NCBI GenBank assembly: GCA_031266635.1
Contig: JAISAN010000179.1
Span: 1 to 12,341 of the forward strand
Length of the DNA: 12,341 nucleotides
Reading direction: 5' to 3'
From: Treponema sp.
GTDB taxonomy: Bacteria; Spirochaetota; Spirochaetia; Treponematales; Breznakiellaceae
In this document: in pieces, positions 7,097 through 12,341 of the stretch
Position numbering within the stretch: position 1 is the first letter of the stretch
Layout of the letters: the number at the start of each line of letters is the position of its first letter
Program-made: the position numbers and the translations under genes
Notes under the pieces: generated by a model
What the model saw: the letters and a program-made list of their open reading frames with translations, nothing else
What the model was told of the DNA's origin: nothing
Databases searched by the model: none

Positions 7097-8770
7097 ATGG
7101 ATGAGCTGTGCCTGCGATTTGTCAATTGCCCGGCGGATACAAAGGAACCCATATATTGTCCCGCGGGCGTCCGGGCGGATACCCTGCTCAGTCATTTTGG
7201 CATTCAGGAACATGAAATCGCGGCGGTCCGGGTAAACAACGAAATTCTGCCCCTTAATATCCGGCTGGAGGTAAACGCCGTTCTGGAACCGGTACTGCTG
7301 GATTCTCCCGAGGGCCTTATGATTTACCGCCGTTCCCTGGCGTTTCTGCTTGCCATTGCCGCCCGGGAGCTTTTCCCCGAACGGAACCTCTACATCGGCC
7401 ACTCCCTGGGAAACGGTTATTATTATACGTTTACCACCGGGAAAAAACCGGAAGAAGAGGAGATACGGAATTTAAAAAAGATAATGGAACGGCTGGTCCG
7501 GGAAAATCATCCTATCATCCTTAGGTATGCCGCCTATAATGAGGCGCTGGAAATTTTCAAAAAAAACAATCAAATCGCCACCAGCAGAATTCTGGAACAC
7601 CGCAGTGAATCCCGGATCAAAATAAACGAATGTAAGGGTTATGCGGATATTTTTATCGAACCCCTGGTACGGCGGACGGGCCTGCTTTCCGCCTTTGATC
7701 TCCAATCCTACGAGGAAGGTTTCCTGCTCCGTTTTCCCGGCGCGGGCCGGGGCCAGGACATTGATCCCTTTGAAAACTGTCCCGGCATTTTTTCGGTTTA
7801 CCGGGAATATAAAAAATGGGGCCGTATTGTCGGGGTCCGTTCAGTGGGGGAACTAAACGCCCGGATTTCCGATCGCAGCATCAGAGATTATATCAGAATT
7901 GCCGAAGCTTTTCAGGGGCGAAAGCTGGTAGAGATTGCCGAAAAAATTTACGAAAAGCGGGACACCCTGAAGATGATATTAATCGCCGGACCTTCCAGCT
8001 CCGGTAAAACCACCAGCGCCAAACGGCTTGCCATTGAACTAATGGTGATGGGAATAAAACCCCTTGCCATCAGCCTGGACGATTATTATGTGGGAACCGA
8101 CAAAACCCCCCGGGACGAAAAGGGGGAACCGGATTATGAATGTCTTGAAGCGCTGGATGTGCCCTACCTCAACCGGCAGCTCCTGGAGCTCCTGGCGGGA
8201 GAAGAAATTACCCTGCCGGTTTTCAATTTCAAGGCCGGCAAACGAAAAGAAACGGGGGGCAGGAAGATCAGCATGGACCGGCGGACCATACTGATCGTTG
8301 AAGGGATCCACAGCCTCAACGACGCGCTGACCGCCGAGATAAAGCGGGAGCTTAAATTTAAACTCTACGTGTCCGCCCTGACCCAGCTCAACCTGGATGA
8401 TCACAACCGAATTCCCACCAGCGATAACCGGCTCCTGCGGCGCATGGTCCGGGATTACCAGTTTCGGGGAAAAGACGCGGCGGGAACGATCAAAATGTGG
8501 CCCAGCGTCCAGCGGGGGGAACGGAAACATATCTTTCCCTTCCAGAACAGCGCGGACGCGGCCTTTAATTCGGCCCTGGATTATGAATTGGCGGTGCTGA
8601 AATTTTACGCCGATACCCTGCTCCGGGCGGTAAAACCCGGCGTCTGTGAATACGCCGAAGCGGCGCGGCTCCTTTCGTTCCTCGAAAACTTCGCCCCCAT
8701 CCCGCCCCAGTATGTACCGGGAACCAGTATACTGAGGGAATTTATCGGCGACAGCGAGTTTAAGTATTAA
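7097..8770 (+). CDS. Uridine kinase-like nucleoside kinase fused to a ThrRS-like N-terminal region
   Basis: The C-terminal half is a P-loop phosphoribulokinase/uridine kinase domain: Walker A GPSSSGKTT (298-306), SLDDYY (326-331), VEGIH (401-405) and a basic segment RLLRRMVRDYQFRG (445-458). It probably phosphorylates uridine or cytidine. The N-terminal ~270 residues resemble the TGS plus N2 (editing-type) domains of threonyl-tRNA synthetase, for example ARELFPERNLYIGHSLGNGYYY (89-110) next to 'LFPxxxLxIGPxxxxGFYY'. By my alignment three of the four editing-site residues are replaced (Arg79, Phe83, Ala183; only Cys179 kept), so proofreading is unlikely. The ~550-residue architecture is known, usually labelled 'nucleoside kinase' or 'uridine kinase'; substrate is unproven. 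It starts 2 bases after pncB, with GGGGG 10 bases upstream, and is in the same unit. Confidence 0.85.
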   Translation: MDELCLRFVNCPADTKEPIYCPAGVRADTLLSHFGIQEHEIAAVRVNNEILPLNIRLEVNAVLEPVLLDSPEGLMIYRRSLAFLLAIAARELFPERNLYIGHSLGNGYYYTFTTGKKPEEEEIRNLKKIMERLVRENHPIILRYAAYNEALEIFKKNNQIATSRILEHRSESRIKINECKGYADIFIEPLVRRTGLLSAFDLQSYEEGFLLRFPGAGRGQDIDPFENCPGIFSVYREYKKWGRIVGVRSVGELNARISDRSIRDYIRIAEAFQGRKLVEIAEKIYEKRDTLKMILIAGPSSSGKTTSAKRLAIELMVMGIKPLAISLDDYYVGTDKTPRDEKGEPDYECLEALDVPYLNRQLLELLAGEEITLPVFNFKAGKRKETGGRKISMDRRTILIVEGIHSLNDALTAEIKRELKFKLYVSALTQLNLDDHNRIPTSDNRLLRRMVRDYQFRGKDAAGTIKMWPSVQRGERKHIFPFQNSADAAFNSALDYELAVLKFYADTLLRAVKPGVCEYAEAARLLSFLENFAPIPPQYVPGTSILREFIGDSEFKY

Positions 8771-8793
8771 GTGAACAGCCCGGGAGAAAAAGT

Positions 8794-9633
8794 ATGAGAG
8801 TGATAAAAGCCGCCCTGCTTACCGAAGCGGTAAAACGGCTTTTTATTAAGGCCAATCGATCGCTGCCCCAGGATGTACGGGACTGTATCCGCTCCTGTTA
8901 TGAAAAAGAACCCTGGCCCGGCGCGCGGGACAGCCTGGAAAAAATTATCGAAAATTTTGAACTGGCGGAAAAAAACCAGGTTCCCGTCTGCCAGGATACG
9001 GGGATAGCCTGCGTTTTTCTGGACATCGGCGAAGAAGTCCATGTTGAGGGGAATATCCGGGCTGCGGTGGACGAGGGGATCAGGCTGGCCTGCCGGGAAG
9101 GCTGCCTCCGGGCCTCGATGGTGGCCGATCCGCTCAGGCGGATTAACACTTCCGACAATACCCCGGCAATGGTGTATATCAATTTTACCGGCGGCGATAA
9201 AATTGATCTTACGGTAGCTCCCAAAGGTTTCGGCAGTGAAAACATGAGCCAGGTGAAGATGCTCCGCCCCTCCGACGGGGAAGCGGGGCTTATCGACTTT
9301 GTGGTTTCCGCGGTGGAAGCCGCGGGCCCCAACCCCTGCCCCCCCATTGTAGTGGGAATCGGCGCGGGCGGCGTCTTTGACAAGGCCGCTTTCCTGGCAA
9401 AAAAAGCCCTGCTCCGTCCCCTGGGCGTCTCCCATCCCGATCCCTATTACGCCGGCCTTGAGCGGGAGATTCTCAGCCGGATCAACGCCCTGGGAATCGG
9501 CCCCCAGGGTTTCGGCGGCCGCACCACCGCTCTTTCCGCGGCCATTGAAGTCATGCCCACCCATATAGCGGGACTTCCCGCGGCGGTAAACATCAACTGC
9601 CATGTCAGCCGCCACGCCCGGGAGAGCCTCTGA
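8794..9633 (+). CDS. fumA: Class I fumarate hydratase, alpha (iron-sulfur) subunit
   Basis: Large subunit of an oxygen-sensitive two-subunit fumarase that interconverts fumarate and malate with a [4Fe-4S] cluster. It corresponds to the N-terminal part of E. coli FumA and to TtdA. In 279 residues the three cluster cysteines are visible: Cys66 (PVCQDTGIA), Cys182 (GPNPCPP) and Cys269 (NINCHVSRHA). NTSDNTPA (118-125), GFGSENMS (145-152) and GIGAGGVFDKAAFLAKKALL (188-207) are family segments. L(+)-tartrate dehydratase alpha is the paralogue that sequence alone cannot fully exclude, but nothing nearby points to tartrate. GGGAG lies upstream of the ATG, 23 bases after the kinase gene. The stop overlaps the next start by one base (TGATG), as expected for subunits made in equal amounts. 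Use of this labile enzyme fits an anaerobe. Confidence 0.93.
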   Translation: MRVIKAALLTEAVKRLFIKANRSLPQDVRDCIRSCYEKEPWPGARDSLEKIIENFELAEKNQVPVCQDTGIACVFLDIGEEVHVEGNIRAAVDEGIRLACREGCLRASMVADPLRRINTSDNTPAMVYINFTGGDKIDLTVAPKGFGSENMSQVKMLRPSDGEAGLIDFVVSAVEAAGPNPCPPIVVGIGAGGVFDKAAFLAKKALLRPLGVSHPDPYYAGLEREILSRINALGIGPQGFGGRTTALSAAIEVMPTHIAGLPAAVNINCHVSRHARESL

Positions 9634-10214
9634 TGGTACACCGCATACAAGTCCCCCTGACCCGGGAAAAGGCGGCGGCCATTTCCGCCGGGGATCAGGT
9701 GTATATAAGCGGGGACCTCTACACAGCCCGGGACGCGGCCCACCGGCGGCTGATGGAACTGCTGGACGAAGGCAAGCCCCTCCCCTTCCCGGTTAAAGAT
9801 ACGGTCATCTACTATGTGGGCCCCAGTCCTGCCGCGCCGGGGCAGGTCATTGGCTCCGCGGGTCCCACTACCAGTTACCGCATGGACGCCTGGACGCCCC
9901 GGCTGCTGGAACGGGGACTCCGGGGAATGATCGGCAAGGGAAAACGTTCCGCGGAAGTTATCGCCGCCATGCAAAAAGCCGGGGCGGTATATTTCGGCGC
10001 CCTGGGCGGCGCAGGCGCCCTGCTTTCGCGGCGGATAATAAAGGCCCAAATCATCGCCTTTGAAGATCTGGAAACCGAAGCGATCAGGAAAATCACCGTG
10101 GAAGACTTCCCCCTTACCGTGGTGATCGACAGCAGGGGAAACAACCTCTATGAGACGGGACGGGAAGAATATTTGCGGCAGTATGCCGGGGGGCTGCCGC
10201 CCTCCTTCAAGTAA
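9633..10214 (+). CDS. fumB: Class I fumarate hydratase, beta subunit
   Basis: Small subunit of the two-component fumarase, matching the C-terminal part of one-chain class I fumarases and TtdB. The 193 residues carry ISGDLYTARDAAHRRL (25-40, with Arg33, Asp34 and His37 near the active site), YYVGPSPA (60-67), GPTTSYRMDAWTPRLLE (77-93) and GMIGKGKRS (98-106), then VYFGALGGAGALLS (119-132). These are substrate-binding elements of the family. The ATG at 9633 shares one base with the alpha-subunit stop, so the two are probably translationally coupled. It is the last gene before a 110-base spacer and probably ends the transcription unit begun at pncA. The symbol is used for the split beta subunit, not for the one-chain E. 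coli FumB. Confidence 0.92.
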   Translation: MVHRIQVPLTREKAAAISAGDQVYISGDLYTARDAAHRRLMELLDEGKPLPFPVKDTVIYYVGPSPAAPGQVIGSAGPTTSYRMDAWTPRLLERGLRGMIGKGKRSAEVIAAMQKAGAVYFGALGGAGALLSRRIIKAQIIAFEDLETEAIRKITVEDFPLTVVIDSRGNNLYETGREEYLRQYAGGLPPSFK

Positions 10215-10227
10215 ATTTTTTGATCCC

Positions 10228-10244
10228 GTGAAGCTTCGCTTTTT
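10228..10244 (+). terminator. Weak terminator-like hairpin after the fumarase genes
   Basis: GTGA (10228-10231) can pair with TCGC (10236-10239, one G-U) around AGCT, followed by five T (10240-10244). The stem is only 4 base pairs, so it is a poor terminator. CGTGAA here (10227-10232) could instead pair with TTCACG at 10262-10267. The position, 14 bases after the stop, is right but readthrough into accDA seems likely. Confidence 0.25.
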
Positions 10245-10286
10245 GGTTCCCATAAGTCCGTTTCACGCCTAATGGCCCTTACGAAC

Positions 10287-10315
10287 TTGAAAAAAATAAT
10301 AAATTGGAATATACT
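10287..10315 (+). promoter_or_regulatory. Near-consensus sigma-70 promoter for accDA
   Basis: TTGAAA (10287-10292, 5 of 6) and TATACT (10310-10315, 5 of 6) are separated by the ideal 17 bases. The spacer and upstream DNA are AT-rich. Transcription would start about 10321-10323, only 2-4 bases before the ATG at 10325, giving an essentially leaderless accD message. It also makes the upstream TTG (10304) unusable for transcripts from this promoter, since it lies between the two boxes. Confidence 0.6.
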
Positions 10316-10324
10316 ACCCGCAGT

Positions 10325-11128
10325 ATGGATGATTTTATTTGTCCCCAATGCAAGACCGGGACCCGCATGGAAGATTTTGTAAAAAATTACCAGGTCTGCC
10401 CTTCCTGTAGTTACCATTCCCGCCTGAGCTGGCAGGAACGGCTCAAGCTCACCGCGGATGAGGGTAGTTTTATTGAATTTGATCAAACCCTGGATTCCGA
10501 AAATCCTATTGGATACCCCGGTTACCGGGAAAAGATAACAGAACTCCAGCGGGAAAACGGAATCCGGGAAGCGGTAGTAACCGGCCGCTGTACCATTCAG
10601 GGGTATCCCGCGGTACTTGGCATTATGGACAGTCATTTTATGATGGCAAGTATGGGGAGCGTGGTGGGAGAAAAAATCGCCCGGCTCTTTGAATACGGGA
10701 CGGAACAGGGGCTGCCGGTTATCATATTTACCGCCTCGGGGGGCGCCCGGATGCAGGAGGGGGTCATTTCGCTGATGCAAATGGCAAAGACCTCCGGCGC
10801 CGTGGCCCGGCATAATCTGGCGGGGGAACTGTACATTACGGTGATGACAGACCCCACCACCGGAGGCGTTACCGCTTCCTTCGCGTCCCTGGGGGACATT
10901 ATTATCGCGGAACCGGGGGTTTTGATTGGCTTTGCCGGGAAGCGGGTTATCCAGGGGACTATCGGGCAGGCTCTGCCGGAAAAATTCCAGACCGCCGAAT
11001 TTGTCTACGAACACGGTTTTGTGGATATGATCGCCCGCCGGGATTCCATGAGGAATCTATTGTCCCAGCTTATCCGTCTCCACGGTTACGGTACCGAAGA
11101 ACAAAGGAAAACAGTATGTCAAAATTAA
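10325..11128 (+). CDS. accD: Acetyl-CoA carboxylase carboxyltransferase beta subunit AccD
   Basis: With AccA it moves carboxyl from carboxybiotin to acetyl-CoA, giving malonyl-CoA for fatty acid synthesis. In the 267-residue product the zinc ribbon is Cys6, Cys9, Cys25 and Cys28. Carboxyltransferase segments follow: FTASGGARMQEGVISLMQMA (135-154), TDPTTGGVTASFASLGDIII (175-194) and AEPGVLIGFAGKRVIQ (195-210). The start is uncertain. A TTG at 10304 would add seven residues, but neither candidate has a Shine-Dalgarno sequence and the TTG sits inside a strong promoter match. ATG 10325 lies just after the predicted transcription start and is preferred. The frame is open back to 10256. The 3' end overlaps accA by 13 bases. 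Biotin carboxylase and biotin carrier genes (accC, accB) are not in the window. Confidence 0.94.
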   Translation: MDDFICPQCKTGTRMEDFVKNYQVCPSCSYHSRLSWQERLKLTADEGSFIEFDQTLDSENPIGYPGYREKITELQRENGIREAVVTGRCTIQGYPAVLGIMDSHFMMASMGSVVGEKIARLFEYGTEQGLPVIIFTASGGARMQEGVISLMQMAKTSGAVARHNLAGELYITVMTDPTTGGVTASFASLGDIIIAEPGVLIGFAGKRVIQGTIGQALPEKFQTAEFVYEHGFVDMIARRDSMRNLLSQLIRLHGYGTEEQRKTVCQN

Positions 11129-11919
11129 GCGCCACCGAACGGCTGAGTCTACTTCATGTCCTTACCCGCCCTTCGGTATATGATTATATTCCCCATATTC
11201 TTGATTCCTTTACCGAATTTCACGGCGACCGGTATTTCGGAGACGATCCGTCGATCATGGGGGGCATTGGCCTCCTGGGCGATACGCCGGTAACGCTGAT
11301 TGCCCAGGTTCGGGGCAGGAACATTGAGGAATTGCAAAAAACAAATTTTTCCATGCCCCATCCCGAAGGTTACCGCAAGGCCCTGCGCCTGGCAAAACAG
11401 GCGGAAAAATTTCACCGCCCGGTGATCTGCTTTATTGATACTCCGGGGGCATACTGCGGGGTAGGCGCGGAAGAACGGGGACAGGGGGAGTCCATCGCCC
11501 GAAACCTGATGGAGTTTATGACCCTGAAAACGCCGGTCATTTCGGTGATCCTTGGGGAGGGGGGAAGCGGCGGCGCGCTGGCCCTGGGGGTATGCGACGA
11601 ATTAGCCATGCTGGAAAACACCCTCTATTCGGTTATTTCCCCCCGGGGTTTTGCCTCCATTTTATGGAAGGACGCCTCCCGGGAAAAGGAAGCGGCGGAG
11701 TTGATGAAAATATGCGCGGAAGATCTGTACGAACTGGGGGTCTGCGACGCCATTATCAACGAGCCGGAAGGGGGCGCCGACAAGGATATTCCCGCCACGG
11801 CAAAAAACATCCTGGACTACCTTTCCGCCGCGCTGCAGCGGCATTCCCCCGGCGACACCGCCGCCCTGTTGGAAAAACGGTATCAGAAATACCGCCGGAT
11901 CGGCGCCTTTACGGAATGA
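11116..11919 (+). CDS. accA: Acetyl-CoA carboxylase carboxyltransferase alpha subunit AccA
   Basis: Partner of AccD in the carboxyltransferase that makes malonyl-CoA. The 267 residues include GDRYFGDDPSIMGGIGLL (37-54), the characteristic SMPHPEGYRKALRLAKQAEK (79-98), FIDTPGAYCGVGAEERGQGE (106-125), the oxyanion and biotin-site loop LGEGGSGGALALG (146-158), and SVISPRGFASILWKD (172-186). It is about 50 residues shorter than the E. coli protein (319), lacking the N-terminal helical region. Similar short forms occur in some Firmicutes and the catalytic core is complete. The start overlaps accD by 13 bases, with AAAGGAAAA upstream of the ATG within accD, indicating coupled translation for a 1:1 complex. 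No clear terminator follows. A lone fused accDA gene, common in some lineages, is not the arrangement here. Confidence 0.96.
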   Translation: MSKLSATERLSLLHVLTRPSVYDYIPHILDSFTEFHGDRYFGDDPSIMGGIGLLGDTPVTLIAQVRGRNIEELQKTNFSMPHPEGYRKALRLAKQAEKFHRPVICFIDTPGAYCGVGAEERGQGESIARNLMEFMTLKTPVISVILGEGGSGGALALGVCDELAMLENTLYSVISPRGFASILWKDASREKEAAELMKICAEDLYELGVCDAIINEPEGGADKDIPATAKNILDYLSAALQRHSPGDTAALLEKRYQKYRRIGAFTE

Positions 11920-11990
11920 AGCTAAAAAAGAAAAAAATTAGCGGTTCTTGAAAAAGAAATAGATCGTATTCTCCATAATCAATAATTGCC

Positions 11991-12060
11991 GCCTGGAAAG
12001 GGGCCGAGAGGGTAACATACCATCGGTTTCTTCCAGGCCGGAAAAGAGACGCATCGTTCC
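11991..12060 (+). ncRNA. Possible structured RNA or leader downstream of accA
   Basis: A nested foldable element. GCCTGGAA (11991-11998) pairs with TTCCAGGC (12031-12038). Inside it CCGA (12004-12007) pairs with TCGG (12023-12026) and GGT (12011-12013) with ACC (12019-12021) around AACAT. A second small hairpin, GGA (12040-12042) with TCC (12058-12060) enclosing ACG/CGT, follows directly. The GC-rich block stands out in otherwise AT-rich non-coding DNA. It matches no riboswitch class that I can recognise from conserved bases. Neither hairpin is followed by T, so a simple terminator is unlikely. It could belong to the accDA 3' end, be a small RNA, or precede the gene starting at 12217. Confidence 0.3.
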
Positions 12061-12096
12061 AGTTGCCGAAAAAAAACAAAAAAAATTGAAAAATAC

Positions 12097-12125
12097 TTGT
12101 TTTTATAAAAAAAATGAGATATAAA
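12097..12125 (+). promoter_or_regulatory. Weak promoter candidate upstream of the right-end gene
   Basis: TTGTTT (12097-12102) and TATAAA (12120-12125) are 17 bases apart in an A/T-tract-rich region. The -10 is good (5 of 6), the -35 is poor (3 of 6). A start near 12132 would give an 85-base leader to the ATG at 12217, containing the 16-codon frame at 12167. Confidence 0.3.
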
Positions 12126-12166
12126 TTATTTACAGACGACATTAAGGGAAGAACCAAACCATAATC

Positions 12167-12216
12167 ATGTTTTGGAACTTCTTTACGAAAACAGAAATTT
12201 TTGAGGATAAAGGGTG

Positions 12217-12217
<1 letters not shown>
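12167..12217 (+). CDS. Possible 16-residue upstream reading frame
   Basis: A short frame encodes MFWNFFTKTEIFEDKG and stops in TGATG, so its stop shares one base with the ATG at 12217. Five of sixteen residues are aromatic (four Phe, one Trp). No good Shine-Dalgarno precedes it: AAGGGAAG lies 12 or more bases too far upstream. If real it could couple translation to the next gene. By chance alone a frame this short is common, so confidence is low. Confidence 0.2.

Positions 12218-12341
<124 letters not shown>

Noticed and set aside
8794..10214. L(+)-tartrate dehydratase TtdAB instead of fumarase
   Set aside because: The families are close, but no tartrate regulator or transporter is near. Fumarase is the more economical call, though biochemical proof would be needed.
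11921..11942. GCTAA...TTAGC inverted repeat directly after accA as a terminator
   Set aside because: The stem is only 5 base pairs with a 12-base A-rich loop and no T tract on the plus strand.
11909..12157. 82-residue Phe-rich minus-strand frame after accA
   Set aside because: Its phenylalanine richness comes from A tracts on the plus strand. It crosses the accA stop and the foldable element and has no ribosome site.
12168..12177. 10-base match GTTTTGGAAC to the hairpin at 2258-2274 as a second repeat copy
   Set aside because: It lacks the pairing arm and a 10-base match can occur by chance; it reads as part of the short frame at 12167.

Overview
The window is a compact, metabolic stretch of bacterial chromosome. 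Genes are closely packed, third codon positions are rich in G and C, and the intergenic DNA is clearly AT-rich. No rRNA, tRNA, CRISPR array, transposase, integrase or phage gene was seen. The best taxonomic guess is an anaerobic, gut-type spirochaete (Treponema relatives). This rests on a nucleoside kinase carrying a threonyl-tRNA-synthetase-like N-terminal half (to my knowledge a spirochaete and Clostridia architecture), a lipoprotein-type urea-binding protein with a relaxed lipobox, a short AccA and two-subunit iron-sulfur fumarase. A clostridial relative is not excluded. This assignment is inference.

Layout. Positions 1-4734 are on the minus strand. Reading from 4734 leftwards they encode urease ureA, ureB and ureC, then a 300-base AT-rich spacer with a strong stem-loop. 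After it come urtA (urea-binding lipoprotein) and urtB (permease, cut by the left window edge). Positions 4735-4908 are a divergent control region. From 4909 the plus strand carries pncA (nicotinamidase), pncB (nicotinate phosphoribosyltransferase), a fused uridine-kinase-like gene, and the two subunits of class I fumarate hydratase, with gaps of 23 bases or less or 1-base overlaps. After 110 bases with its own promoter candidate come accD and accA, overlapping by 13 bases. The right end (11920-12341) is AT-rich, with a possible structured RNA, a probable new gene start at 12217, and 86 uninterrupted G residues to the end of the window.

How it fits together. Urt imports urea and urease splits it to ammonia and CO2, so the left half is a urea-nitrogen scavenging unit. 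The urease nickel-insertion genes (ureD/H, E, F, G) and urtC, D, E are not in the window and must lie to the left or elsewhere. PncA and PncB form the deamidating NAD salvage route (nicotinamide to nicotinate to nicotinate mononucleotide). The kinase probably salvages pyrimidine nucleosides, fumarase interconverts fumarate and malate, and AccDA is the carboxyltransferase half of acetyl-CoA carboxylase for fatty acid synthesis.

I did not find a clearly new biological system. The points most worth a second look are a predicted leaderless accD transcript, the degenerate editing-site residues in the fused kinase, the hairpin placed 3 bases after the ureC stop, the separation of ureABC from its maturation genes, the possible structured RNA after accA, and the poly-G end, which is most likely a sequencing or assembly artefact.
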